Source of the DNA: Dugong dugon
Taxonomy: Eukaryota > Chordata > Mammalia > Sirenia > Dugongidae
Assembly (NCBI GenBank): GCA_030035585.1
Contig: CM057469.1
Span: 62,141,501-62,205,500, forward strand
Length of the DNA stretch: 64,000 nt
Direction of reading: 5' to 3'
Within the stretch, counting starts at the first letter, position 1. The number at the start of each line of letters is the position of its first letter. Made by a program: the position numbers and the translations under genes. The notes below the pieces were generated by a model. The model ran no database searches, was not told the DNA's origin, and was given only the letters and a program-made list of their open reading frames with translations. Shown one piece after another: positions 10,462-23,878 of the stretch.

Positions 10462-11345
10462 ATGATGATTCCAGTGGGCATCCAAAATAAAACATCAGAT
10501 GACCTTCCAGCAGAAGAAAAGGCACTGGACAGATCTGAAAGAAAATTCAAAACTCTGGTATTCAGGGCTATGCAAGAGATGAAGGAAAAAGCCGACAAAA
10601 ACGAGGAAAATCGAGAAAATCATGGAAAAGACAGACAAAACAATGGAAGAATTCAGGAAAATAACAGGAATAAAATGTCAAAATAAACTCACAACCAGAA
10701 ATCATACAAAAACAGTGATTAGAAATCCAAAAGATAAACAACAAATTTCAGAAATGGACAGTGTGATAGTTTTGAGGAACGTGTTTGAATCAATGGAAAA
10801 CAGGATCAGTGAAATTGAAAACAAATAACTAGTTACTGCTTTCTTTGAGTTACAGTCAGAGAAAAGAAGGAAGACAAATGAAGAAACCCGGAGAATGATG
10901 TGGGATACAATCAAAAGCAAAAATCTGTGAGTGATTGGAATTCCAGAACAGGAGGAGAAAATGGAAAACACAGAGAGGATCACTGAAGAATTTCCCAATA
11001 TCATGAAAGATGAAAAGCTGACCATCCAAGAAGCTCAACTAATTCCACATAGCATAGACCCTAAAATAATAACACCAAAGCGTATCATAATGACACTTGG
11101 TAAAAACAAAGCAACGAAAGAATTCTGAGAACAGATCGAGAAAAACGAAAAGTCACATACAGAGGGTTAACAGTAAGACCAAACACTGATTACTTGGCAG
11201 AAATCATACAGGCAAGAAGGCAATGGGATGACATATACAAAACCTTGAAAGAAAATATTGCCAACCAAGAATAATGCATTCTGCAAAACTCTCACTCAAA
11301 TATGATGGTGAAATTAAGACATCTCCAGATAAACAGAAATTAAGG
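10462..11345 (+). pseudogene. L1-A ORF1, broken
   Basis: It starts 'MMIPVGIQNKT' and shows the charged coiled-coil N-terminal half ('QEMKEKADKNEENREN' and on). There are frameshifts near 10680 and later stops. The C-terminal RNA-binding region ('SLKYDGEIK'-type sequence) is only recognisable in pieces. ORF1p normally trimerises and coats L1 RNA; this copy cannot. Confidence 0.75.
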
Positions 11346-13593
11346 GTGTATGTAAAAATCAAAACTTCCAAGAATTATTAAAGAGAGTCTTTTGGTTAGA
11401 GAACAAACATCATCAGACAACAGTGAGTCTAGGATGCAAGACCGCATCGGCCAGAGCCAAACTAGGTAATGAACTCTCAAGAATGAAACAAAACTAAAAT
11501 ATTTATAATGGAACCAAAGAGATTAATCCATAAATGACAACAACTGCAGAACAATAAAAGAGGGAATAAATGGTGTAGGTGTAGAACTTTCAAATCGAGA
11601 GGAAGTCAAGGTGATACCATGTAAGAAAAGACTGGTTCAGACTTAGGAAGATAAGGGCAAATTTCAAGGTAACCACAAAGAAAGTTAACAAACCTACTCA
11701 TCAAAATAAAGAAGAAAAACGTAATGTCTCAGTAAACACAAAATCTACAAAAATGAAAAGAAAAAAGAAAAATCCACAAACAAAAGGAATTGAGCACAGG
11801 AGAGTAAGAGGAACAAAGAAAACATCAGTATCACAAAAAAAAAAAAAAAAAAAAAAACCAACAAAATGACAGCAGTAAACTCACAACTATCAATAAATAC
11901 ACTGAGGAGTTCTGGAAAAATGGCGTTCTAGGCTGAAGCACCACACCGTCCCTCCACAGCAAAGATCCAAAAAACAAAGATCCAAAAACTAATACAACAA
12001 TCCTGAAACCCTAAAACATCAAATGAAGAGATAAAGAACTCAGCCAAGCACTAAATGCAGTGAGAAAACTGACATAGAATGGAGAGCAAGGAGAGATTCA
12101 TGCAGAGGTCCCCTACCAGCTAACGCAGTGCGGATTCACCATCTTGGACTCCTATCAGAGACTAGCAAACGGGGTATGAGAAAGCAGCTTCACGGAGTGT
12201 CCAGCGGGAGACAAAACAACCCGTAATTTGCGATATACACTTTCCCACCCCCCCACCCTTATTCACCCCGACTCGGCCTCTTCTGCTTCCCGTGGCCACA
12301 ATCTCTTGACCAGGAAACACCGGCTGCTTGGATTCCACACACCCAAATCGGGCGGGTCTCTGAGTGCCATTTGTTGGCTGATAGTGTTGCTTTTATTTCT
12401 GCTTCTTTTGATTTCTTCCTTACCTCTGACCACCTGCCCCTCCTTTCACTCAAATACCTGGCTCCGTGCACCATCTTTTCTTCTTCCAGAGGGGCTGTTG
12501 AACTCTGTTCGAGTGTGGAGCTGCTTCATGGCCTGGGCTGCCGTGCTGGTGGGATCCCAGGGCTTTTGTTCGTTTGTTTGTTTTGAATTGTTTGTTTGTT
12601 TTCTTTTCCTTTTCTTGAGTTGGGAGCTATTTCTGGCCAGGCAGTGCTGTGTGGAAATGAGACCTCCCCCTCGGCTTGCACAGATGTGCATAGGGATCCC
12701 TGAGTGCATTTCTTTTCTCGTTGTTTTTTTTTTTTCCTGCTTTTTTTGGGGGGGCCCTTCATGTCTTTTTTTTTTAAATTTATTTTGTTTTCTTTTCCCT
12801 CATTTTCCCTATTTGTCTTCCGTCACTGCTCAGTTTCTTGTCTCTCTAGCTTCCTTCTTTTTCTGTTCCCTGAATACCTGGCATTGTATACCTCTACACC
12901 TTCTAGCCAGGCTGTACTGCAACACCTGAGAGCGACTTCCCCAGACTTCATAGCTGCACCAGTGGGATCCCTAGGAACTTTGTGGTTTTTAACCTTTCCG
13001 ATTTTTATTTATTCATTCTTTTCTTCCTCTTCCACTTTCTGTTTTTCTCCGTTTCATAGTCTCTCATTTCTCCATACCAATGGCAAACTCCCCTACCATT
13101 CTTTTTTGTTTGTTTGTATATTTTTGGCTCCTGTTCCTCTCTCCTCTCTCCCATATTCATCTTAGCGCCACACATAACAATCTCCTCACTGCATCCTGCC
13201 TACCTTCACTGTGCACTTGACATCACATCACCAGGCAGCACAGGCACGGCCTACTGGAACCTGCCCTGCACTCATTACCGATCCACTCTGGTGGCTGTAG
13301 TAAGTGCCACAAACAACCTGTCCCAGTAACTCCTCTTCAGCTAGACCTGCCCTGTCGTACCATATCTGAGTGACTGACACTGCCAATTGGAGAAGGCGGT
13401 GAAAACTATTGTGCCCACAGATGAGCAAACAACAAAGAACACACAGTCGGCCTGCTCACAGTCAAATTTTTAAAAAAAAGTTGGGGGGGGGGTGGGAGAC
13501 AAAACAAATCTACAATCAATAAACTAGAAAAATAACTACTGAATGCCCTGAAGACAGCAGACAGTATCAAAACATTTACAAAAACAGGATAGG

Positions 13594-14485
13594 ATGGTTC
13601 CAGTAGGTGTCCAAAATAAAACACCAGATGACTCTCCAGTGGAAGAAAATGCACTAGAACTACCTAATAGGGAATTCAAATCGCTAATACTCAGAATTCT
13701 CCAAGAGCTGAGGCAAATAGCTGATAAACATGAGGAAAAAATAGACAAATTCATGGAAAGTACAGACAAAAAATTGGAAGAATTCAAGAAAATAATGCAG
13801 GAACAAAATGCCAAAATAAATTCACAAGTAGAAATTATACAAAGACAACAATTAGAAATCCAAAAGATAAACAACAAGATTTCAGAAATGGATGGTGTCA
13901 TAGAAGGGCTAAGAAGCAGATTTGAAACTGTGGAAGACAGGATCAGTGGAATTGAAGACAAACACTTGGATACAACTCTGTTTGAGGAAAACTCAGAAAA
14001 AAGAAGAAAGAAAAATGAAGAGACCCTGAGAATTATGTGGGATACAATCAAAAGCAAAAATTTTCGAGTGATTGGAATTCCAGAAAAGGGAGAAAACAGA
14101 AAACACAGATAGGATCACTGAAGAACTGCTGACAGAAAACTTCCCCAATATCATAAAAGATTAAAAGCTGGCCATCCAAGAAGCTCAACGAACCCCATAT
14201 AGGAGAGACCCCAAAAGAAAATCACCAAGTGATATCATATACACACTCACCAAAACCAAAGACAAACAAAGGATCCTGAGAGCAGCTCGAGAAAAACAAG
14301 AAGTCACATACAGAGGAGAAACAATAAGACTAAGCTCGGATTATTCAGCAGAAACCATGCAGGCAAGAAGGCAATGGGATAACATATATAAAATCTTAAA
14401 AGAAAAAAATTACCAGCCAAGAATAATATATCCTGCAAAACTCTCGTTCAGATTTGATGGTAAATTAGGTCATTTCCAGATAAAC
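13594..14485 (+). pseudogene. L1-B ORF1, frameshifted near the middle
   Basis: A 172-codon open frame (13594-14112) begins 'MVPVGVQNKTPDD'. It has a long coiled coil (residues about 25-125, 'EEKIDKFMESTDKKLEEFKK') and enters the RNA-recognition-motif region ('KNFRVIGIPE'). It then shifts frame near 14100. The C-terminal domain continues out of frame to about 14485 ('SDYSAETMQARRQW', 'YPAKLSFRFDG'), with a stop near 14161. It is the best-preserved ORF1 in the window but non-functional. Confidence 0.85.
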
Positions 14486-15017
14486 AGTAATTAAAGGAAT
14501 ATGTAAAAGTCAAACCAAACTTACAAGAATTATTAAAGGCAGTTCTTCGATCTGAGTACAAACAGCTTCAGCTCACAAGCAGAACCTAGGACGCAGGATC
14601 GTACCAGCCAGACACCAATCTAGGAAATGAACTCTTGAGGACTATCCAAAACCAAAAGAAATACAACAGGGAATCAGAGCACTTAATCAGTACATGACAA
14701 CAACATCAAAACAATAAAAGAGGGAATACACGACAAAGGTATAGAACCTTGTAATGGAGAGGAAGGCAAGGCGATACCAAGTAATGGTAGACTGCTTCAA
14801 ACTTGGAAAGATAAGGGTAAAATTCATGGTAAATTCAAAGAAAGTTAACAAACATACTCATTAAAAAAAAAAAAACAGGAAAAACATAAAGTCTCAGCAA
14901 AATCAAAACCTACAAAAACAGAAGAAATGAAAAAAAATCTAAAAACAAATGTAACTCAGTACAAGAGAGTAAGAAGAACAAAGAAAACATTAGCACTACA
15001 AAAAAAAGCACTACAAA

Positions 15018-18000
15018 ATGACAGCAACAAACTCACATCTATCAATAATTACACTGAATGTAAACGGACTCAGTGCACCCATCAAAATACGGAGAGTGAC
15101 ATAATGGATGAGAAAACAGGATCCATCAATATGCTGTCTAAAAGAGACACACCTTAAAAACAAAGATGTGAATTTATTAAAAGTCAAAGGTTGGAAAAAT
15201 ATGAAGCTAACAACTACCAAAAAAGAGCAGGAGTGGCAATTCTAATCTCAGATAAAATAGACTTTAAAATGAAATCAACCATAAAAGACAAAGAAGGACA
15301 CTATATAATGATTAAAGGGATGATCCATCATGAAGACATAACCATAATAAACATCTATGCACCCAATGACAGGGCTCCAAAATACATAAAAAAAAAACTA
15401 ACAACACTGAAAAGAGAAATAGACTGTTCCACAATAATAGTAGGAGACTTCAACATACCATTCTCAGAAAAGGACAGAACAACTAAGAAACTCAGCAAAG
15501 ATACAGAAGAGCTAAAGGGCGCAATCAGCCTACTTGACCTCATAGACATATACACAACCCTCCGTCAAACCGCTGCAAAGTACACATTCTTTTCCAATGC
15601 ACATGGAACGTTCTCCAGAGTAGACCACGTCTTAGGCCACAGAGCAATCCTCAACAAGATCCAAAACGCTGAGATAATTCAAAGTATCTTCTCTGACCAC
15701 AATGCCATCAAGGTAGACATTAACAACAGAAACAGCAAGGAAAAAAAATCAGTTACATGGAAACTGAATAATACCCTGCTTACCCATCAGTGGGTAATAG
15801 AAGAAATCAGAGATGGAATAAAAAAATTCCCAGAATCAAATGATAATGAAAACACATCATACCAAAACCTTTGGGACACAGCAAAGGCAGTCCTCAGAGG
15901 ACAATTTATAGCAATAGATGCACACATCAAAAAAGAAGAAAGGGACAAAACCAAAACATTAACCACAGAACTCAAACAAACAGAACAACAAAAAATGCCC
16001 ACAGCCACGGGAAGAAAGGAAATAGTAAAGATCAGAGCAGAAACAAATGAAATAGAGAACAGAAAAACAATAGAAAGAATCAACAAAACCAAAAGTTGGT
16101 TTTCTGAAGGAATCAGCAAAATCAACACATCACTGGTCAGAGTGAGAAAAGAAAAAGAGGAGAGGACACAAATAGTACAAATAAGAAATGAAATGGGGGA
16201 CATTACAACAGACCCAAATGAAATAAAAAGGATTATAACAGAATATTATGAAAAACTATACTGCAACAGATTTGGAGGCCTGGAGGAGATGGATAAATTT
16301 CTGGAAACACAGGGCCTACCCAAACTACAACAAAGTGATGTTGAAAATCTGAACGGACCCATAACAAGAAAAGAGATTGGAAAGGTAATGAAAAAAATCC
16401 CAACCAAAGACAGCCCTGGCCAAGAAAGCTTCACTGGAGAATTCTACAAAACATTTACAGAAGAGCTTGTACCAGTACTACTCAAGCTATTTCAGAGCAT
16501 ACAAGAGGAAGCAACACTTCCAAATTCATTCTATGAAGCCAGCATAATGCTGATACCAACACCAGGCAAAGACATCACAAAAAAAGAAAATTACAGACCA
16601 ATATCTCTCATGAATATAGATGCAAAAATTCTGAACAAAATACTAGCCAATAGAATTCAGCATCATATCAAAAAAATAATACACCAGGACCAAATAGGAT
16701 TCATACCAGGTTTGCAAGGATGGTTCAACATCAGAAAATCAATCAATGTAATCCACCACATAAATAAAAGGAAAGAAAAGAATCACATGATCATCTCGAT
16801 GCAGAAAAGGCATTTGACAAGGTCCAACAACCATTCCTGATAAAAAATCTCAATCAAATAGGTATAGAAGGGAAATTTCTCAACATAATAAAGGGCATCT
16901 ATGCAAAACCAACGGCCAACATCATTCTTAATGGAGAAAGGCTGAAAACATTCCCCTTGAAAACAGGAACAAGACAAGGATGCTCTTTATCACCACTCCT
17001 ATTTACCATTGTGCTGGAAGTTCTAGCTAGAGCAGTAAGGCAAGAAAAGGAAATAAAGGGCATCCAAATTGGTAATGAAGAAGTTAAACTGTCCCTGTTT
17101 GCAGATGATATGATACTATACAGTGAAAACCCTAAAGACTCCAGGAGAAATCTACTGGAACTAATAGAAAGATTCAGCAGAGTAGCATGATACAAGATAA
17201 ACATTCAAAAATCAGTTGGATTCCTATACACGAAAAAGGAGAACGATGAAAAGGAAATCAGGAAAACAATACCATTTTCACTAGCCCCTAAAAACATAAA
17301 ATACTTAGGAATACATCTGACCAGGGATGTAGATGACCTATAAAAAGAAAACTACAGAACACTACTGCATGAAACCCGAAGGGGTCTATATAAATGGAAA
17401 AACATAAAAAGCTCATGGATAGGCAGACTCAACATTGTGAAAATGACAATTCTACCCAAAGCAATTTACAAATACAACGCAATCCCGATGCAAATACCAA
17501 AAACATTCTTCAAAGAGATGGAAAAACTAATCATTAACTTTATATGGAAAGGGAAGAAGCCCCAAATAAGTAAAGCACTACTGAAGAAGAAGAATAAACT
17601 TGGAGGACTCACAATGCCTGACTTCAGAACCTACTATACAGCTACAGTAGACAAAACAGCCTGGTACTGGTACAACGACAGACACTTTGACCAATGGAAC
17701 AGAATTGAGAACACAGATGTAAATCCATCCACCTATGGTCACCTCATCTTCGACAAGGGCCCCAAGTCCATCAGTTGGGGAAAAGACAGTCTTTTTAACA
17801 AATGGTGCTGGAAAACTGGATATCCATCTGCAAAAAAATGAAACAGGACCCATACCTCATGCCGTATACAAAAACTACTTCAAAATGGATCAAAGACCTG
17901 AATATAAAGCCTAAAGCTATAAAGTTTTTAGAAGAAACATAGAACAAAGACTTTAGGCCTTAAGACATGGCATTAACAGGATACAAATTATAACCATCAA

Positions 18001-18840
18001 TGCACAAACCCCAATAGATAACCTAGATAAGTGGGATCTTCTAAAAATCAAACACCTATGCTCTTCAAAAGACTTCACCAAAAGAGTCAAAAGAGAACCT
18101 ACAGACTGGGAAAAAAATTTTGGACAGTACAAGTCAGACAAAGGTCTAGTCTCCATAATCTACAAGAAAATCCAACACCTCTACAACAAAAAGACAAATA
18201 ATTGTATTAAAAAATGAGCAAAGGAAATGAACAGACACTTCACCAAAGAAGACATCCAAATGGCCAACAGTTACATGAGGAAATGCTCGCGATCACTAGC
18301 CATTAGAGAAATGCAGATTAAAACCGCAATGAGATACCATCTCACCCTGGCATTACTGGCAAAAATCAAAAACACTGGAAATAACAAATGTTGGAGGGGC
18401 TGCGGGGAGATCGGAACTCTCATGCACTGCTGGTGGGAATGCAAAATGATACAACCATTTTGGAAAATGATATGGCGCTTCCTAAGAAAGCTAGAAATAG
18501 ACATACCATTCGATCCAGCAATCCCACTCCTAGGAATATATAAATAAGAGTCATCACTCGAATAGACATATGCACACCTATGTTCATGGCAGCATTGTTC
18601 ACAATAGCAAAACAATGGAAACAACCTAGATGCCCATCAACAGATGAATGGATAAACTATGGTACATACACACAATGGAGTACTATGTATCGAGAAAGAA
18701 CAATGAATTTGTGAAGCATCTCATAACATGGATGAAACTGAAGGACATTATGCTGAGTGAAATAAGTCAATCACAAAAGGACAAATATTGTATGAGACCT
18801 CTATTGTAAAAACCCATGAAAGAGTTCACACACAAAATGT
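15018..18840 (+). pseudogene. L1-B ORF2 (endonuclease / reverse transcriptase), broken
   Basis: It starts 'MTATNSHLSIITLNVNGLS' at 15018. A stop lies near 15100 and a frameshift near 15200. The longest open segment is 549 codons (15191-16840). The apurinic-type endonuclease motifs are visible: 'IVGDFN' near 15440, 'SRVDHVLG' near 15620 and 'SDHNAI' near 15700. Reverse transcriptase follows: '[20 protein letters not shown]' near 16590, a short deletion at about 16800 that shifts frame, then the '[11 protein letters not shown]' catalytic block near 17100 in the 16957-17190 frame. The C-terminal Cys-containing region is near 18400 ('[18 protein letters not shown]'). At least four frame breaks make it inactive, although most of the 1,270-residue layout is retained. 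Confidence 0.9.
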
Positions 18841-20347
18841 AACAATCTTTGTTGGTTACCAGGGATGGGAGGGGTGGGGGGGGAATACTAAATAGACAAT
18901 AGATAAGTGGTATTTTCGGTGAAAGGTGAGACAGTACACAATACAGCAGAAACTAGCACAGCTTGTACAATGAAGGGTCATGGAAGCCCTATAGACACAT
19001 CCAAACTCCCTGAGGGACTGAATTGCTGGGTGGAGGGCTGTGGGGACCATGGTCTCAGTGAACATCTAGATCAATTTGCATTACACAGCTTATAAAGACA
19101 ATGCTCTACATTCTACCTTGGTGAGTAGTCTCTGGGGTCTTAAAAGCCTGTGAGCAGCCGTCTAAGATACTCCACTGGTCTCATCCCTTCGGGAGCAAGG
19201 GAGAATGAAGAGAACAGGAAACAAGGAAAAGATTAGTCCAAAGGACTAATTGTCCACAGCTACCAAGGCCTCCACCGGACTGAGACCAGTACAGCTAGAT
19301 GGGGCCAGGCTATCACCACTGACTGCTCTGACCAGGATCACAACAGAGGGTTCTGGACAGAGCTGGAGAAGGATGTAGAGCATAATTCTAACTCACAAAA
19401 AAAAAAAAAGACCAGATTTACTGGCCTAAAGGAGACTGGAGAAACCCTGAGAGTATGGCCCTCAGACACCCTTTTAGCTCAGTGGTGAAGTTATCTCTGA
19501 GGTTCACTGTTCAGCCTGGGAGTGGATAGCGCCGTAAAACCAAATGAGACTAACGAGGTACAGGAGTCCAGTGACAAGGGCCAGAAGGCAGAAGGGGACA
19601 AGAAAGCTGGTGATATGGAACCCAAGGTTGAGCAAGGATATTGTTGATGTAAGATTGTTAACCATTGTCATAGGGCAACATTTGTAGTAATTGTTAAATG
19701 AGAAACTATTTTGTTCTGTAAGCCTTCATCTTAAGTGAGAATAACAGCACAATTGGAAGACCATAGTCAATATCACTGAACTGGGCTTGTAGAAATTTTT
19801 GAAATGGTGTATCTTTGGCTATGTGTATTTTCACCAAAAAAAAAAAACTTTGAGAAGTTAGAGGGTTGACATGTTGTGGGGTTGTTAACCAACGTCATAA
19901 AACAATATGTGTACTACTGTTTCATAAGAAACTATTTGTTCTGTGAGCTTTCACCTGATGTACAATAAAAAAAAAAAAGAATAAAGTACAATAAAAAAAA
20001 GAGCAGAGTAGCACTGAAAATAAATAAATAAATAAATACACTAAATGTAAATGGCCTAGATGCAGCCACAAAAAGACAGAGAATGACAGAATGGATTAAA
20101 AAGAAAAAACAGACCCTTTCAATATACTGTCTACAAAAGACACACTACAAAGACATAAATTTATTAAAAACCAAAAGATGGGAAAATATATCAAGGAAAA
20201 TGCTACCAAAGAAGAGCAGGAGTGGCAATATTAATCTCAGATAAAGTAGACTTTAAAACAAAATCCATGGTAAAAAGACAAAGGCAGACATTATATAATG
20301 AAAGGGACAATCCATCATGAAGATATAACCATAACACACACCCAATA

Positions 20348-20511
20348 ACCAAAAAACCTAACCTGATGCTGTCGAGTCAATTCCTTCTCATACCAACCCC
20401 ATAGGACAGAGTAGAATTGCCCCATAGGGTTTCCAAGGAGCGGCTGATGGATTCAAACTGCCAACCTTTTTGTTAGTAGCCAAATGCTTAACCTCTGTGC
20501 TACCAGGGCTC
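20348..20511 (-). repeat. AfroSINE copy, antisense, in L1-A ORF2
   Basis: It runs from 'tgctgtcgagtcaattccttc' to 'tgtgctaccagggctc' and interrupts the endonuclease part of L1-A ORF2. The L1 text resumes with 'agggctccaaaatac'. Confidence 0.9.
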
Positions 20512-21568
20512 AGGGCTCCAAAATACATAAAACAAACTCTAACAGCACCGAAAAGAGAAATTGATAGCTCCATAATAATAGTAGGAGTCTTCAACACACC
20601 ACTCTCAGTAAGGACAGAACATCTACAAAGAAACTCAACAAAGATGCAGAGGATCTAAAGGCCACATTCACCCATTTTGACCTCATAGACATATATAGAA
20701 TATGTCACCCAACAGTTGAAAGTAAACATTCTTTTCCAACACACATGGAATGTTCTCCAGAAGAGACTACATCTTATGCCACAAAACAACCCTCAAAAAA
20801 AATCCAGAACATTGAGATAATACAAAGTATCTTCTCTGATCACAACAACATCAATGCAGAAATTAACAACAGGAAGTGCAAGGGAAAAAAAAAGTCAAAT
20901 ACATGGAAACTAAGTAACACACTGCTTAAAAACCACCAGGTAATAGAAGAGATCAAAGATGGAACAAAAAAATTTCTAGAATCAAATGGGAATGAAAACC
21001 CATCCTTCCAAAACCTTTGGGCCACAGCAAAGGTAGTGTTCAGAGGTCAATTTATAGCAATAGATGCACACATCAAAGAAGAAAAAAGGAAAAAATCAAA
21101 ACATTAGGTATACAACTTGAACAAATAAAGAACAGCAAAAGAAGCCCACAGCCACCAGAAGAAATGAAATAATAAAGATCAGAGTAGAAATAAATGAAAT
21201 AGAGAATAGAAAACAACAGAAAGAATCAACAAAACCAAAAGTTTGTTATTTGAAAGTATCAACAAAATCGACAGACCATTGACTAAATCAACAAAAGAAA
21301 AACAGGAGAGTATGAAAATAGCCCAAATAAGAGATGAAATGAGGGACATTTCAACAGACTCAATTGAAATAAAAAGGATCATGACAGAGTACTATGAAAA
21401 ACTATACTCCAACAACTTTAAAAACCTAGCAGAGATGGACAAATTTCTAGAAACACACTACCTACCCAAACTAACAGAAACAGAAGTTGAAAATCTGAAC
21501 AGACTGATAACAAGAGAAGAAATTGAAAAATGAATTTAAAAAACTCCCAATAATAAAGCCCTGGCCCA

Positions 21569-22722
21569 CACTTTGGGGACTGTGGTCTCGGGGAACATCT
21601 AGCTCAATTGGCATAACACAGCTTATAAAGACAATGCTCTACATTCTACCTTGGTGAGTAGTGTCTGGGGTCTTAAAAGCCTGTGAGTGGCCATCTAAGA
21701 TACTCCACTGGTCTCATCCCTTCGGGAGCAAGGGAGAATGAACAGAACCGGATACGAGGAAAAGATTAGTCTGAAGGACTAATTGTCCACAGCTACCAAG
21801 GCCTCCACCGGACTGAGTCCAGTAGAGCTAGATGGTGCCCGGCTACCACCACTGACTGCTCTGACCAGGATCACAACAAAGGGTTCTGGACAGAGCTGGA
21901 GAAGGATGTAGAACATAATTCTATCTCACAAAAAAAAGACCAGATTTATTGGCCTAAAGGAGACTGGAGAAACCCCAAGAGTATGGCCCCCAGGTACCCT
22001 TTTAGCTCAGTGGTGAAGTTATCTCTGAGGTTCACCGTTCAGCCTGGGAGTGGACAGCCCCATAAAACCACGTGAGACTAACGAGGTACAGTAGTCTAGT
22101 GACAAGGGACAGAAGGCAGAAGGGGACAAGGAAGCTGGTGGTAGGGAACCTAAGGTTGAGTAAGGATACTGTTGTATTGTGAGATTGTTAATCATTGTCA
22201 TAGGGCAACATTTGTAGTACCTGTTAAATGAGAAACTATTTTGTTCTGTAAGCCTTCATCTTAAGTGATTATAACAGCACAATTGGAAGAGCATAGTCAA
22301 TGTCACTGAACTGTGCACGTAGAAATTTTTGAAATGGTGTATCTTTGGCTATGTGTATTTTCACCAAAAAAGAGTTTGAGAAGTTAGAGGGTTGACATGT
22401 TGAGGGGTTGTTAACCAATGTCGTAAAACAATATGTGTACTACTGTTTCATGAGAAACTATTTGTTCTGAAAGCCTTCACCTGAATTACAATAAAAAAAT
22501 AATAGATTATCTGTCAAGATAAAAAATAAATAAAAGGGAAGAAATGTTTTAAAGGAATAAAGAAAAGAGTTTCAAAAAAAAATTATTCCAAAACAGAAAG
22601 TTTATTTAAAAAGAAAATACAGCCACTGTGGAAAGTTCAGGTAAAGGAGAGAATAGTCTCTAGTAACCCTGAAATCATAAATAAAAAAAATTTTGTGTTT
22701 AAGAAACCAAAAATAAAAAAAA
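21569..22722 (+). mobile_element. 5'-truncated L1 3' UTR insertion with candidate 3' transduction
   Basis: The segment 21569-22500 is an L1 3' UTR nearly identical to 19040-19970, including its final 'acaataaaaaaat'. A further ~220 bp of non-L1 sequence (22501-22722) follows and itself ends in an A-rich tail. The whole is flanked by an imperfect 14-bp duplication: 'aaagccctggccca' (21555-21568) and 'aaaggcctcgccca' (22723-22736). This layout suggests read-through of the first poly(A) site and co-mobilisation of 3' flanking DNA. Confidence 0.7.
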
Positions 22723-23374
22723 AAAGGCCTCGCCCAGATGACTTCAGTGGAGAATTCTACCAAACATTCAGAGAGGAGCTTACACTAGTACTATTCAAGC
22801 TATTTCAGAATATAGCAAATGAAGGGATACTTCCTAATTCATTCTATGAAGCCTGCATAACCTTGATACCAAAACCAGGCAGACACCACAAAAAAAGAAA
22901 ATTAAAGATCAATATCTTCCATGAAAACATATGCAAAATTTCTGAACAAAATTCTAGCCTATAAAATTCAGCATCATATCAAAAAAATAATACACTACTA
23001 CAAGTAGGATTCATACTGGGTATGCAAAGATGGTTCAGCGTTAGAAAATCAGTGTAATCCACTACATAAATAAACGAATCACATGATCACCTCAATTGAC
23101 ACAGAAAAGGCACTTGACAAAGTTCAGCACTCATTCCTGATAAAAACTCAATAAAATAGGTGTAGAAGGGAAATTTTCCAACATAATAAAGGGCATCTGT
23201 ACAAAACCAACAGCCAACATCATTCTTAATGGAAAGAGGCTGAAGACATTCCCCCTGAGAACAGGAACAACACAAGGATTCCCATTATCACCTCACCTAT
23301 TTAACATTGTACTGGAAGAACTAGCTAGAGCAGTACGGCAAGGAAAAGAAATAAAGAGGATCCAAATTGGTAAT
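22723..23374 (+). pseudogene. L1-A ORF2 reverse transcriptase fragment
   Basis: It continues L1-A ORF2 from the palm region ('[17 protein letters not shown]' near 22730) to the approach of the catalytic block. Frameshifts are frequent. It ends at 23374, where the MaLR 5' LTR begins, and 14 bases of it resume after the provirus at 25423. Confidence 0.75.
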
Positions 23375-23878
23375 TGTCATGGTCTGAATTATATCCCCCC
23401 AAAAGTGTGTGTATCAATTTGACTGGGCCATGATTCCCCAAATTGTGTGGTCGGCCTCCACCTTGTGATTGTAATTTTATGTTAAAGAGGATTAGGGTGG
23501 GATTGTAACACCACCCTTATCCAGGTCACATCCCTGATCCCATAGAAAGGGTGTTTCCCTAGGGTGTGGCATGCACCACCTTTTACCTTACAAGAGATAA
23601 AAGGAAAGGGAAGCAAGCAAAAAATTGGGGACCTCATACCACCAAGAAACAAACACTAGGAGCAAAGCACGTCCTTTGGCCCCTAGGCTCCTGCGCAGAG
23701 AAGCTCCTAGACTGATGATGAGGACCTTCCTCCAGAGCCGACAGAAAAAGCCTTCCCCTGATGCTGACACCCTGAATTTGGACTTCTAGCCTACTAGACT
23801 GTGAGAAAATAAATTTCTCTTTGTTAAAGCCATCCATCTGCGGTATTTCTGTTGGAGCAATATTAGATATCTAAGACA
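23375..23878 (+). repeat. MaLR 5' LTR
   Basis: 504-bp LTR, the best reference copy in the window for the other MaLR LTRs. The 3' end carries 'gagaaaataaatttctct', with an AATAAA-type poly(A) signal near 23808, followed by 'ggtatttctgttggagca'. Confidence 0.9.

Larger units (their letters stand above)
11906..20030 (+). mobile_element. Full-length sense LINE-1 (L1-B) nested in L1-A
   Basis: The 5' end is 'ggagttctggaaaaatggcg'. The 5' UTR runs to 13593, ORF1 13594-14485, ORF2 from 15018 to about 18840, and the 3' UTR to an A-rich tail ending at about 20030. The insertion duplicates 'aataaatacact(g)a': 11892-11905 before, 20031-20043 after, at the very start of L1-A ORF2. Both ORFs are broken. 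At about 8.1 kb it is long for an L1 because of its extended 5' and 3' UTRs. Confidence 0.9.

Noticed and set aside
10038-10598. 186-codon antisense frame
   Set aside because: It overlaps the L1-A 5' UTR and the start of ORF1 in the opposite sense. It is a shadow of a repeat with no recognisable domain.
12228-13165. 233- and 153-codon + frames with apparent membrane segments
   Set aside because: Hydrophobicity comes from T-rich 5' UTR sequence of L1-B, and similar frames occur at the same place in other L1 copies.
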